Of a stretch of 64,000 bases of DNA, positions 16,709 through 25,492 are shown piece by piece. Positions within the stretch are counted from its first letter, which is position 1. Every line of letters starts with the position of its first letter. The notes beneath the pieces were generated by a model that saw only the letters and a program-made list of their open reading frames with translations, was not told the origin of the DNA and did not search any database. The stretch spans positions 1-64,000 of the forward strand of contig JANWWK010000076.1 of NCBI GenBank assembly GCA_025056175.1, given 5' to 3'. The stretch is from Anaerolineales bacterium. Its GTDB lineage: Bacteria > Chloroflexota > Anaerolineae > Anaerolineales > Villigracilaceae. The translations under genes and the position numbers were made by a program.

Positions 16709-17437
16709 TCACAATGGCGGATAGGGGTAAGCACGCCGGTAGAGCGGTGGCTGGGGAAAATATCCCCCCGCAATCAATGCTTCGGCGCGGGCATCGAGGG
16801 CAGCAATCTCTTCGAGGGTCAGATGTGTCATTAAGGCAGCGCGCAGTTGTCCTTCTGGAAGGAGTTCAATGCGCAACCGGGCAAGCGCAGAGAGTAAATC
16901 GTCTGCTATCGGCTCTCCGGCAAAATCCCAAACGACGGTACGGAGTTTGTCTTCTTCGTGAAAACACAGCCCATGGTCAATGGCGTACAGGCGGCGCGTG
17001 TTTTTTTCGATGATGATGTGGCTGCCTTTTCGGTCGGCATTGTTAACCAGATGGTCGAACAGCGCAAGCGGACGCAGACGGTCTTTATCGGCGGGCTTGA
17101 AGTTGAAGTAATGATAGTTGGGATTGTATTCGATATATTCCTGGAGCGAACCCGGCCCATACGGACCGTCTTCACGTAGAATGGTATAGGGGACTAAATT
17201 CCATCCGAGCGCTTCGCTGACCAGATACGCCGCCACTTCACGCCCGGCCAGCGTATTTTCGGGGAAATCCCATAAGGGGCGTTCTCCGCGAATCGGTTTA
17301 TACACTGCCGGAAGCCGACCACTTTCATGCACCACTTCGACCAGAAAAGTATAATTGGAGCCAAGCATGAACTGGCCCTTAAGTTCCAACGGTGCGCGCG
17401 CAAAAAGGGGTTTCAGGTCATCAGGAAAAAGGGACAT
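16709..17437 (-). CDS. SCO1664 family protein (PI3/4-kinase-like fold)
   Basis: 242 residues matching the SCO1664 family of Actinobacteria. Characteristic blocks are YKPIRGERPLWDFPENTLAGREVAAYL, then LFDHLVNNADRKGSHII and LYAIDHGLCFH. The last two resemble the catalytic and metal-binding loops (DxxxNADRK and IDHG) of phosphoinositide-3/4-kinase-like folds. The activity is unproven. It sits 50 bases downstream of DUF3090 on the same strand, the same pairing as in Actinobacteria. Confidence 0.88.
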   Translation of the reverse strand: MSLFPDDLKPLFARAPLELKGQFMLGSNYTFLVEVVHESGRLPAVYKPIRGERPLWDFPENTLAGREVAAYLVSEALGWNLVPYTILREDGPYGPGSLQEYIEYNPNYHYFNFKPADKDRLRPLALFDHLVNNADRKGSHIIIEKNTRRLYAIDHGLCFHEEDKLRTVVWDFAGEPIADDLLSALARLRIELLPEGQLRAALMTHLTLEEIAALDARAEALIAGGYFPQPPLYRRAYPYPPL

Positions 17438-17487
17438 GGGGCATGAACGCTAAGGACAGCAGGTTGATTTATCCACTTGCTCATCGG

Positions 17488-18015
17488 CTAATGTTTGTGT
17501 CCATTCTTCTTGGGGCAAAAATGTCCTTCTGGCTCCATGGGCTGCCCACATTGCGGACAGATAGGCCGCCCGCGTTGAACAACTTCGGCACCCCAACGTG
17601 CCAGAGCGCGCGCCTGCGAGCGACTGCACCAAAAGCGGATAACGGCGGCTTCGTCGGGGTCATCTCCTTCCATGAGAATTTCGCGGGTGACAATTACCAC
17701 CAGGTCGCGCTCACGGTCATAGCCCAACCCAATTTCTCCGGCGCGAAAAATCGGTTCAACGGGGGGGTGAATGCGCATTTGGGCTTCATAAAAATCGGCG
17801 GAGGCTTCAGGCAGATGCGGGTTCTGGCGCGCCAGTTGTGCCAAAAACTGTTCGATACCCACCGAGAGCGATTGCAGTTGAATTTTTTCGATAACGACCG
17901 TTACCGTGCGGGCCGCCTGAAAGGCCTGAATGTAGAAAACGCGCTGACCGGGCAATCCAATCGCATCGGCGGTGATATGGTCACAAGGGTCAACATCAAT
18001 CTCAAAGCGGGGCAT
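17488..18015 (-). CDS. DUF3090 family protein
   Basis: 175 residues matching DUF3090 (SCO1663-like): GQRVFYIQAFQAARTVTVVIEK, VGIEQFLAQL, FRAGEIGLGYD and a C-terminal CPQCGQPMEPEGHFCPKKNGH zinc-ribbon-like tail. Its function is unknown. In Actinobacteria it travels with the SCO1664 family and a histidine-phosphatase-like gene; here only the SCO1664 partner is seen. Confidence 0.87.
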   Translation of the reverse strand: MPRFEIDVDPCDHITADAIGLPGQRVFYIQAFQAARTVTVVIEKIQLQSLSVGIEQFLAQLARQNPHLPEASADFYEAQMRIHPPVEPIFRAGEIGLGYDRERDLVVIVTREILMEGDDPDEAAVIRFWCSRSQARALARWGAEVVQRGRPICPQCGQPMEPEGHFCPKKNGHKH

Positions 18016-18049
18016 ACACTCATTCCTAACAAGATTGTCATTGCGCTGG

Positions 18050-18058
18050 AGTATACCA
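18050..18058 (-). promoter_or_regulatory. Extended -10 promoter of the DUF3090-SCO1664 pair
   Basis: On the minus strand TGGTATACT (TGN plus TATACT) lies about 35 bases before the DUF3090 ATG. Confidence 0.5.
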
Positions 18059-18083
18059 GAAATCGAATTGTAAGGTTTGAACG

Positions 18084-18112
18084 TTGCAGGTATGTGAAAA
18101 TCAGCGCATAAT
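18084..18112 (+). promoter_or_regulatory. -35/-10 promoter of the diguanylate cyclase
   Basis: TTGCAG (18084-18089), a 17-base spacer and CATAAT (18107-18112) form one of the few recognisable two-box promoters in the window. AGAGGG follows as ribosome site before the ATG at 18141. Confidence 0.5.
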
Positions 18113-18140
18113 TCAAAATAAAAGAGGGTCGAAACACTAC

Positions 18141-20276
18141 ATGATGGCTACGATGCAAAAATCATCGTCTTTCTTTCTTGCACATGTGCGCGAAAACCAG
18201 AAACTTCGTCTTTTGGGCGCAAGCGCATTGGTGCTGGTCTTTTTGCTGATGTACGGGGTTAACTGGCCGGCAACCCCCTTGTGGCTTTCAATGGCAGCAT
18301 TTGGCGTAGTGCTGCCATTTTCGTTCATTTACCGTGCCATCGAACGGAGTAGCTTACCGCCAGAACAGCAACACCGACAGGCACTGCGCGTTGCATTTGC
18401 TCAGGCCAGTCTCGATATCCTTTTCATCGCATTGCTCATCCACTTCAGCGGGGGCTACGATAGCCCCGTGGCATTGCTATATCTGATTCTGCTGGGGTCA
18501 GTTTCGGTCTTTTTTCATCTGCGTCAAATCATCCTGCTCAATTTGTGGGCAATGGGCGTGTATACCGCACTTATGCAGGCATACATTCAGGGTTGGCTTG
18601 CGCCAGTTTATTTGCCTTCTCAGGCGCAAGATACGCTCGGCCTGGACTTTGCCTCCCTGATTTGGATTATCTATCTGATAGCGATGAGCGCCAACTGGCT
18701 GGTGATTGCGCCCCATGCAATTCGCATTCGCGCCGCATGGAATGAAGCCGACCAGCAAAAAAACTACCTCGACCAGCTGCTCGGCCTGACACGGCTCGGC
18801 CTGGAACGCGGTGACCTGCCGAACCTGTATCAGACGCTGGCCGATGAAATTCGCGCCATTCTCGATGCCGATGCCGTTTACCTGACCCGCTGGGAGGAAG
18901 ACAACGCGCAAGTCCATCAGGGCGCCAGTTCTCACCGCTACGGCCCGGCGCGTCCGGCGCTGGCGCCGCTAGGAAAACACGAGGTCAGTCTGACCACCTC
19001 CGCACTGCGGGCAGGCAAGCCCTTGCTGGTGCGCGATGTCACATGTTCCCCTTATCTTTCCCAAACCGCTGCCCAACGGTTTAGCGAGACCTCCTTTCTG
19101 GCCGTGCCACTCTATGGCTTGCCTGAGCGCCGCTATCTGGGCGCCCTGCTGATTGGCTCGCACGCGCCGCATGAGTTCAGCCCTGAAGAAATCGAACGCG
19201 CTCAGCAGGTTGCGAATGTGGCTGCCCTGCTCATCTCGCGCATGAGCCTGTTCCACGAGACGCAATACCGCGCCGGATTACTCGAACAGATGGCAGGTCA
19301 AATCACGCTGTTGACTTCCGACCTGCGCCGCACCACCCTCCTGCCTTCGATTGTGGAGTCAGCGCGCACCCTGCTCGATGCCCAACGCGCCGCCCTGCAT
19401 CTGTACGACCCGCTGAGCAAAAAAATGGATTGTCGCTATTCGGTTGGCCTTTCGGAAGACTATCTGAAATTCATGGCAGAACATTTCGAGGCCTCGCCCG
19501 AGGCAGCCACATTTCAAGAGCAAAAATTCGTCCTCATTCCAGATGTAGGCCGCGATGAGCGCACCAGCCCCCTGCGCGGCATCATCGCCCGCGAGCAATT
19601 CCGCGCCTATGCCGTGTTTGCGCTGGAGGCCGAAAACAACCGGTTAGGAACACTCTCGCTATACTGGGACGAACCACATGCCATTTCCTCGATAGACGTC
19701 GCGGTTGGACAGTTGTTTGCCCGGCGTGCAGCGGCCATGCTTCAGAGTGCTAACCTCTACGAGCAGGCCACCGCTGAATCGCTCACCGATGCCCTCACCG
19801 GTCTGCCCAACCGCCGCTACCTGGACCGCCGCCTCTCCGAAGAATGTGAACGCGCCAACCGTTCCGGGCGTCCATTTGCCTTGTTGATGATTGACCTGGA
19901 CGGTTTCAAATCCATCAACGATACCTTTGGTCACGCCATTGGCGATAGCGTGATTCAACAGGTAGGCGCGGCGCTCAAACAATCTATCCGCTCCACCGAT
20001 ATGGTTGCCCGCTATGGCGGAGATGAATTCGCTGTCATCGTTCCCGAAACCGATAGAGAATCGGCCATTCGGCTGGCCGAAAAACTGAAATCGGTGCTGG
20101 CCTCCACCAAACTTCACCTGCCACGCGATACCCAACGCTACATTTCAGCCTCCATCGGAATTGCGCTCTGCCCGCCCGACAGCGATGACCCGCAAAGGCT
20201 ATTCGAGTTGGCCGACCAGCGAATGTTTCGGGCCAAGCGGCAAGTGCCGGGGACAATTGTCTTCGACGGAAACTGA
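18141..20276 (+). CDS. Membrane diguanylate cyclase with two GAF domains
   Basis: 711 residues. It makes cyclic di-GMP from two GTP. About six membrane helices occupy residues 20-200. Two GAF-type sensor regions follow (about 225-370 and 395-540). A GGDEF domain begins at about 550 with LTDALTGLPNRRYLDRRL. The active site is an intact GGDEF (626-630). RSTD five residues before it is an RxxD inhibitory site, so product inhibition is likely. I chose the ATG at 18141 because AGAGGG precedes it; the longer frame from 18084 would read through the promoter. Confidence 0.9.
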   Translation: MMATMQKSSSFFLAHVRENQKLRLLGASALVLVFLLMYGVNWPATPLWLSMAAFGVVLPFSFIYRAIERSSLPPEQQHRQALRVAFAQASLDILFIALLIHFSGGYDSPVALLYLILLGSVSVFFHLRQIILLNLWAMGVYTALMQAYIQGWLAPVYLPSQAQDTLGLDFASLIWIIYLIAMSANWLVIAPHAIRIRAAWNEADQQKNYLDQLLGLTRLGLERGDLPNLYQTLADEIRAILDADAVYLTRWEEDNAQVHQGASSHRYGPARPALAPLGKHEVSLTTSALRAGKPLLVRDVTCSPYLSQTAAQRFSETSFLAVPLYGLPERRYLGALLIGSHAPHEFSPEEIERAQQVANVAALLISRMSLFHETQYRAGLLEQMAGQITLLTSDLRRTTLLPSIVESARTLLDAQRAALHLYDPLSKKMDCRYSVGLSEDYLKFMAEHFEASPEAATFQEQKFVLIPDVGRDERTSPLRGIIAREQFRAYAVFALEAENNRLGTLSLYWDEPHAISSIDVAVGQLFARRAAAMLQSANLYEQATAESLTDALTGLPNRRYLDRRLSEECERANRSGRPFALLMIDLDGFKSINDTFGHAIGDSVIQQVGAALKQSIRSTDMVARYGGDEFAVIVPETDRESAIRLAEKLKSVLASTKLHLPRDTQRYISASIGIALCPPDSDDPQRLFELADQRMFRAKRQVPGTIVFDGN

Positions 20277-20285
20277 CGCTATAAT
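20257..20285 (+). promoter_or_regulatory. Promoter of the acyl-CoA mutase gene
   Basis: TTGTCT, a 17-base spacer and TATAAT (20280-20285) overlap the last codons of the diguanylate cyclase. The leader of about 84 bases ends in AAAGGAGAG before the ATG at 20376. Confidence 0.5.
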
Positions 20286-20375
20286 CAAACCGTCTTCGGC
20301 CTGCCGTTTCCCCCTCCTGCGGGAAACGAACCAGGGAAAGAGCAGCCAGTTACTGCCAAAGGAAAAGGAGAGAGC

Positions 20376-22055
20376 ATGTACGAGCGCAAGAAACTTGCGG
20401 AAATTCAGGATTCTCTGAAACAATGGGAGGAGACCACGCTCCAAAAGACTTCTGCCGCCCTGCCAGAACGCCGAACCACCTTCGTAACCACCTCCTCCGA
20501 ACCCATCCAACGGTTGTACACCCCGCTCGATGTCTCCGAACTGGACTATCTGCGCGATTTGGGGCATCCGGGCGAGTATCCCTTTACGCGCGGCATTCAC
20601 GCCACCCTGCATCGTTCCAGGCTGTGGACGATGCGCATGTTTGCTGGTTTTGGCACCGCCGAAGAGACCAACGCCCGCTTCAAATATCTGCTCGACCAGG
20701 GGCAAACCGGCCTTTCGATTGCTTTCGACCTGCCGACTTTGATGGGCTACGATACCGATGCGCCCGAAGCGTTGGGGGAATTCGGAAAATGCGGCGTGGC
20801 GGTTTCTTCGCTCAAGGATATGGAAATTCTGCTGGAGGGAATTCCCCTGGATAAAGTTTCCACCAGCATGACCATCAACTCGCCAGCGTCCATTCTGTGG
20901 GCAATGTACATCGCAGCCGCCGAAAAACAAGGCGTGCGCCCCAAGCAGCTGCGCGGCACCATCCAGAACGACATTTTGAAAGAATTCATTGCACAAAAAG
21001 AATATATCTTCCCGCCTGAACCCTCTATGCGCCTGGTGGTAGATACGATGGAGTACGGCGCAAAGCATGTCCCGCAATGGAACACTATCTCCATCAGCGG
21101 CTACCACATCCGCGAAGCCGGCGCCACCGCCGCCCAGGAACTGGCCTTCACTCTGGCCGACGGCATGGAATATGTGCGCTGGGGCATAGCGCGCGGCATG
21201 GACGTGGACGAATTTGCCCCGCGCCTTTCATTTTTCTTCAACGCGCACAACGACTTTTTCGAGGAAATTGCCAAATATCGCGCCGCCCGCCGCATTTGGG
21301 CGCGCGAAATGCGAGAAACCTTTGGGGCCAGGAACCCACGCTCCTGGCTCTTACGCTTCCACACGCAAACAGCGGGGGTCTCGCTCACCGCTCAACAGCC
21401 CGAAATCAACGTGGTGCGGGTCGCCATCCAGGCACTGGCCGCCGTACTGGGTGGGACACAATCGCTCCACACCAATAGCCTGGATGAAGCCCTCGCCCTG
21501 CCATCCGAACAGGCCGTCACGATTGCTCTGCGTACCCAGCAAATCATTGCCGAAGAATCCGGCGTAACGAATACGGTAGACCCCCTGGGCGGTTCGTTTT
21601 TCGTCGAAGCGCAAACCGACCGAATCGAGCGACAGGCCTACGATTACTTCCGCCGTATCGAAGCCCTGGGCGGGGTAATTCCTGCCATCGAGAAGGGCTT
21701 TTTCCAAAGCGAAATTGCCGATGCCGCCTACCGCTATCAGCGCGAAATTGACAGCGGCGAGCGCAAAATCGTGGGAGTCAATGCCTACGTGGAAGACAAG
21801 CCAGTAACCATCCCCATCCTGGAAATGGACCCGCACGGCTACGACCGACACATTGCCCGCCTGAACGAGGTGCGCCGCACGCGCGACAACGCCCGCGTTG
21901 GACAAGCGCTCGACCGCCTGCGAATTGCCTGCCAGGGAACGGAAAATACCATGCCCTACATCCTGGATGCCGTGCGCGCTTATGCCACCCTCGGCGAAAT
22001 GATTGGGGTGATGAAAGAAGCCTTTGGCGTATACGAAGAGCCGACATGGATATGA
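20376..22055 (+). CDS. Acyl-CoA mutase large subunit, isobutyryl-CoA mutase-like
   Basis: 559 residues, a B12-dependent acyl-CoA mutase catalytic barrel with no cobalamin-binding domain. It should need a separate small subunit, which I do not see here. By family alignment it has F89 (MRMFAGFG) and Q207 ([13 protein letters not shown]), where methylmalonyl-CoA mutase has Tyr89 and Arg207. Phe/Gln is the pair reported for isobutyryl-CoA mutase (Phe80/Gln198). Catalytic H244 is kept in [10 protein letters not shown]. The predicted reaction is isobutyryl-CoA to butyryl-CoA or a related branched substrate. Automatic annotation would probably call it methylmalonyl-CoA mutase. The stop overlaps the LLM oxidoreductase gene. 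Confidence 0.85.
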   Translation: MYERKKLAEIQDSLKQWEETTLQKTSAALPERRTTFVTTSSEPIQRLYTPLDVSELDYLRDLGHPGEYPFTRGIHATLHRSRLWTMRMFAGFGTAEETNARFKYLLDQGQTGLSIAFDLPTLMGYDTDAPEALGEFGKCGVAVSSLKDMEILLEGIPLDKVSTSMTINSPASILWAMYIAAAEKQGVRPKQLRGTIQNDILKEFIAQKEYIFPPEPSMRLVVDTMEYGAKHVPQWNTISISGYHIREAGATAAQELAFTLADGMEYVRWGIARGMDVDEFAPRLSFFFNAHNDFFEEIAKYRAARRIWAREMRETFGARNPRSWLLRFHTQTAGVSLTAQQPEINVVRVAIQALAAVLGGTQSLHTNSLDEALALPSEQAVTIALRTQQIIAEESGVTNTVDPLGGSFFVEAQTDRIERQAYDYFRRIEALGGVIPAIEKGFFQSEIADAAYRYQREIDSGERKIVGVNAYVEDKPVTIPILEMDPHGYDRHIARLNEVRRTRDNARVGQALDRLRIACQGTENTMPYILDAVRAYATLGEMIGVMKEAFGVYEEPTWI

Positions 22056-23113
22056 TGAAACTCGACGCTGCCCTGCCTCCCGTGCCATTGACCGAAGTTC
22101 CCGAAATTGCGCGCGCTGCCGAAGCGCTGGGCTTTGACTGTCTGTGGACGACTGAAACCATGCACGACCCCTTCCTGCCCCATGCGCTGATTGCCGAACA
22201 CACCCAACATATCAAAATGGGGACAGGAATCGCCGTCTCGTTTGCGCGCTCTCCCGCTACTCTGGCTTACACTGCCTGGGATTTGGCCGCACAGTCCAAA
22301 GGCCGCTTCATTTTAGGGCTGGGAACACAGGTCAAAGCACACATTGAGCGCCGCTTTGGCATGACCTGGCCCGATTCGGTCACCGGAAAACTCCGCGAAC
22401 AGATTCAGGTTATCCGCGCGTTTTGGAACACCTGGCAAACCGGCGCGCCGCTCAACTTTCGGGGCGAATATTACAAGATTACGCTGATGTCGCCGTTTTT
22501 TAACCCCGGCCCACTGCCTGCGCCGCTGGTCTCCCCAAATTCGACGGAACTTCATCAAAGCGGGAGAGATGGCAGAGGGGTTCCCATCTACATCGCCGGA
22601 GTGAACACCGGACTGGCAAAACTTGCGGGAGAACTGTGTCAGGGCTTCCACGTTCATCCCTTTCACACCCCCCGGTATCTTAAAGAAACACTTCTACCGG
22701 CCATCGAAGAAGGTGCCTCCAAAAATGGGCGGCAACGCATGGACGTGATGGTTACGGTATCGGTCTTCGCCGCAACTGAACCGCAGGAACGCGAATTTTG
22801 CCGTCAGCAGGTAGCCTTCTACGCTTCTACCCCCTCTTACCGCTCTGTGCTGGAACTGCACGGCTGGGGTGAAATCGGAGAAAAACTCTCAGCCCTGGCT
22901 GCACGTGGACAGTGGGCCGAAATGCCCGCACTGGTGAACGACGAGATGCTGGCCGCTTTTCTCACCGAAGCCGATACGCCTGACGCGCTCGCCGCTGCCC
23001 TGAAGGAACGGTACGCCTCGCTGGCCGACCGCCTGACGCTGTATCTCCCCTTCCGGCCAGGGCAAAACGATGCATGGTGGCGCGCGTTGGTCAGCGCGTT
23101 TCGGGCTGTTTAA
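22046..23113 (+). CDS. LLM-class (F420-dependent type) oxidoreductase
   Basis: 355 residues with the luciferase-like TIM-barrel fold: [66 protein letters not shown], and a central [16 protein letters not shown]. It resembles the F420-dependent LLM group in mycobacteria and Chloroflexota; use of F420 over FMN is inferred. Its ATG at 22046 overlaps the mutase by ten bases. A second ATG at 22052 gives an ATGA overlap and is an alternative start. The tight coupling suggests action on the same acyl-CoA-derived metabolite, but no substrate can be named. Confidence 0.85.
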   Translation: MDMMKLDAALPPVPLTEVPEIARAAEALGFDCLWTTETMHDPFLPHALIAEHTQHIKMGTGIAVSFARSPATLAYTAWDLAAQSKGRFILGLGTQVKAHIERRFGMTWPDSVTGKLREQIQVIRAFWNTWQTGAPLNFRGEYYKITLMSPFFNPGPLPAPLVSPNSTELHQSGRDGRGVPIYIAGVNTGLAKLAGELCQGFHVHPFHTPRYLKETLLPAIEEGASKNGRQRMDVMVTVSVFAATEPQEREFCRQQVAFYASTPSYRSVLELHGWGEIGEKLSALAARGQWAEMPALVNDEMLAAFLTEADTPDALAAALKERYASLADRLTLYLPFRPGQNDAWWRALVSAFRAV

Positions 23114-23145
23114 GTTTTCTTAACCCGTTTCGCGTCATCCATAGA

Positions 23146-23151
23146 TATAAT
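23146..23151 (+). promoter_or_regulatory. -10 element for a leaderless DUF4126 transcript
   Basis: TATAAT is separated by exactly six bases from the ATG at 23158, the same geometry as at the DUF951, DDAH and BTAD genes. Confidence 0.6.
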
Positions 23152-23157
23152 TGATGT

Positions 23158-23724
23158 ATGGAACTCTTGCTCGGAATTTTTTCCGCTTTCGGCCTCTCGG
23201 CCAGCGCCGGGCTGAATGCTTACATTCCTCTTTTCACCATCGGCATCATCGCGCATTTCTTCCCGCAAGCATTCAAGCTGAGCTCCCCGTTTGACTTGCT
23301 CGCCAATCCCTGGGTCCTGATTCTGCTGGGCGTGCTTATCATTATCGAATTCCTGGCCGATAAAATCCCCGCCGTTAACCACATCAACGACATCATCCAG
23401 ACTTTCATCCGTCCCACCGCTGGAGCAATTGCATTCGCAGCGGCTGCGCGGGTACTGACTGATGTCAGCCCGTTCGTCTCACTGGTCTGTGGCCTGCTGG
23501 TGGCAGGGAGCGTACACGCCGCTAAAGCAGGCGTGGTGCGCCCGGCAGTGACAGCCACCACCGGCGGGGCTGGGAATGTGCCGGTCAGTATTCTGGAAGA
23601 CATCGTTTCAACGATAACATCCATTCTTGCCATCGTCCTGCCAGTTGTCATCGCCAGCGTACTGGTCATCGCCACGTCTCTGTTTGTCTATTGGCTGTGG
23701 CGGCGCGCCAAAGCAGGCGTCTAA
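23158..23724 (+). CDS. DUF4126 family membrane protein
   Basis: 188 residues with about five hydrophobic helices. The family start is typical: GIFSAFGLSASAGLNAYIPLFTIGI. The block FLADKIPAVNHINDIIQTFIRPTAGAI is characteristic. The function is unknown. It is followed after 29 bases by a tiny membrane protein, probably in one transcript. Confidence 0.85.
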   Translation: MELLLGIFSAFGLSASAGLNAYIPLFTIGIIAHFFPQAFKLSSPFDLLANPWVLILLGVLIIIEFLADKIPAVNHINDIIQTFIRPTAGAIAFAAAARVLTDVSPFVSLVCGLLVAGSVHAAKAGVVRPAVTATTGGAGNVPVSILEDIVSTITSILAIVLPVVIASVLVIATSLFVYWLWRRAKAGV

Positions 23725-23753
23725 ACCCATCTCTCACGAGGAGCAATCGCACC

Positions 23754-23918
23754 ATGGAACCGACCGCCACCCCCCTGACCCCCGAAGAACCGAAAAGCAA
23801 CAAAAAGACCATCATCATCGCCGTCGTTGCCGCCCTGGTGATTGTGTGCTGTTGTTGCCTGGCACTTGCCATTTTTGGCTGGACTTTTGGTGACCAAATC
23901 ATCGAAGCGTTCAGCTAG
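23754..23918 (+). CDS. Small single-span membrane protein with a CCCC cluster
   Basis: 54 residues. The N-terminus (TPLTPEEPKSNKK) is hydrophilic. One hydrophobic segment follows, with four consecutive cysteines in its middle (VIVCCCCLALAIFG), and a short acidic tail. GAGGAG lies upstream at normal spacing. I do not recognise the family. Four adjacent cysteines in a membrane span could be lipidated or bind metal, but nothing in the sequence decides this. Confidence 0.6.
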   Translation: MEPTATPLTPEEPKSNKKTIIIAVVAALVIVCCCCLALAIFGWTFGDQIIEAFS

Positions 23919-23936
23919 CCATCTTGCTGTGCCTGC

Positions 23937-23967
23937 AACGGCCTGCGGCATCAGACCGCAGGCCGTT
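23937..23967. terminator. Hairpin between convergent genes
   Basis: AACGGCCTGCGG pairs perfectly with CCGCAGGCCGTT (12 pairs, 7-base loop) just after the small membrane protein. The stop codon of the convergent DUF402 gene lies within the loop. TTT follows on the plus strand only. It probably terminates the plus-strand operon. Confidence 0.55.
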
Positions 23968-24415
23968 TCGCTTGGAACAAAGCCGCCAGTTCATAAAGCG
24001 CCTCGCGCACCTGCACACGGGTCTGCCAGTCCAGGCGCAGGCGGGCGTATTCGTCCCAATCGAGAAACGTCATCCGGCCCGCCGCTGAAACCCACAGGTC
24101 GAGGGCCAAATCCACATACGAAATTGCATCCACCGCCTCCCACACTGCCGGGCGGCCAACATTACAGTACCACCCTTTGATGTGGTCATCGTCACGGTCA
24201 TGAATCTCGAAGATGTTGTACCAGCGGTCGGTATAAAAAGTCTCCACAAAGCGGTCACCGACCCGAAAAACGGTATCCTGAAACGGGTAGTCATTTTCGC
24301 GGTGGAAACGTGCCTGCAGCCGCACAAAATTCGCGCCGCGTTCCAAAATCTCGCCTGTGTAACGCCATGTTTCCTGCCCATCCACAGCGCGCTTGATTAC
24401 GATGATGGCAGACAC
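23951..24415 (-). CDS. DUF402 family protein
   Basis: 154 residues with the DUF402 signature: ETFYTDRWYNIFEIHD, GWYCNVGRPA and the block around ISYVDLALDLWV. The family includes nucleoside di/triphosphatases and ribonuclease-associated proteins, with a metal site formed by conserved acidic residues. The specific role here is unknown. The start overlaps the end of the ABC ATPase gene by 19 bases, so it is the last gene of the E1-E2-ABC operon. Confidence 0.85.
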   Translation of the reverse strand: MSAIIVIKRAVDGQETWRYTGEILERGANFVRLQARFHRENDYPFQDTVFRVGDRFVETFYTDRWYNIFEIHDRDDDHIKGWYCNVGRPAVWEAVDAISYVDLALDLWVSAAGRMTFLDWDEYARLRLDWQTRVQVREALYELAALFQAKRPAV

Positions 24416-25470
24416 ATCACCCTCGCTTTAAGCCGCACGAGGTCGCCCAAACGTGGTGCAGCAGGCAGATGAAAATACCAGCCGTTTTCCAGCTCCACGC
24501 GAAAGCCCTCACCCCGAAAAACGATATCGGTTACGCGGCCCGCAATTTCGCCAGTGTCGTTCAACTCAGCATCCGGGCGAATCAGCAGCCAGGTGTGGGT
24601 GCCATCGGGCAGTGGGGTTTGGATGGAAAAGCGACCAAATGGCGTTTCCACCATTCCGCCACGCACCTGCCCCTGAACCACGTTACCCAATCCTAAAAAC
24701 GAAGCCACCCACGCAGAAGCCGGTTGCATGAACACCTCAGGCGGAGCGCCAGCCTGCACGATTTGCCCCTCCCGCAAGAGCAGAATGCGGTCGGCAATCG
24801 TAAAGGCTTCTTGCTGGTCATGCGTGACGTAAATCGCAGGGATGCCCGTCTGGCGCAAGATGTGACGCAACTCATCGAGCAGGGATTCTTTCAACGAGCG
24901 GTCGAGCGCACCAAGCGGTTCATCGAGCATGAGCAAACGCGGCTGTGGCGCCAACGCGCGTGCCAGCGCCACACGCTGTTGTTCGCCGCCCGAAAGTTCC
25001 GTCACCCGGCGGTGAGCAAACGCCTGCATTTGCACCAGCGATAGCACCGCCCTGACGCGCTGCTCAAGCGAACGACGCGAAAATCCAGCCTGTGTTTCTG
25101 CTTCCAGCGCATGGCGCGACAATTCGCCTGCTTCAAGACCACTGCTTTGCCTGAAAATCCACTCCTTCTGCATTCGCAGCCCAAAGGCCACATTCTCGAA
25201 CACGGAAAGGTGGGGAAACAAGGCATAATCCTGAAACATCAGGCCAAATCGTCGCCGATGCGCCGGAACGCCCGTCAGCGATTGTCCCTGCCAGCGCACT
25301 TCCCCGGATTCGGGTTCTTCTAACCCCGCAATGATGCGTAAAAGTGTAGATTTGCCCGACCCCGAAGCGCCAAGCAGGCAAATCGTTTCCCCAGGAGAGA
25401 CCGAAAAGGAAATTCCCCGCAGCAGAGGCTGATTTTCATAGGTTTTGGTAATGGAGATAAGTTCCAGCAT
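24397..25470 (-). CDS. ABC transporter ATPase with TOBE-like C-terminus
   Basis: 357 residues. The Walker A motif GASGSGKST is at 34-42, the Q loop is FQDYALFPHLSVFENVAFGL, the signature is LSGGEQQR, and LLMLDEPLGALD is Walker B. The C-terminal region from about 270 is a TOBE-like beta domain, as in PotA/FbpC/MalK importers. Between the Q loop and signature lies an unusual insertion of about 35 residues (EWIFRQSSGLEAGEL...). No permease or binding protein gene is nearby, so the substrate cannot be inferred. Confidence 0.88.
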   Translation of the reverse strand: MLELISITKTYENQPLLRGISFSVSPGETICLLGASGSGKSTLLRIIAGLEEPESGEVRWQGQSLTGVPAHRRRFGLMFQDYALFPHLSVFENVAFGLRMQKEWIFRQSSGLEAGELSRHALEAETQAGFSRRSLEQRVRAVLSLVQMQAFAHRRVTELSGGEQQRVALARALAPQPRLLMLDEPLGALDRSLKESLLDELRHILRQTGIPAIYVTHDQQEAFTIADRILLLREGQIVQAGAPPEVFMQPASAWVASFLGLGNVVQGQVRGGMVETPFGRFSIQTPLPDGTHTWLLIRPDAELNDTGEIAGRVTDIVFRGEGFRVELENGWYFHLPAAPRLGDLVRLKARVMCLPSS

Positions 25471-25492
25471 GGAGATTTCTTCAGAGAAGGGG

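Noticed and set aside
20376-22055. Classical methylmalonyl-CoA mutase
   Set aside because: The Tyr and Arg that define that activity are Phe89 and Gln207.
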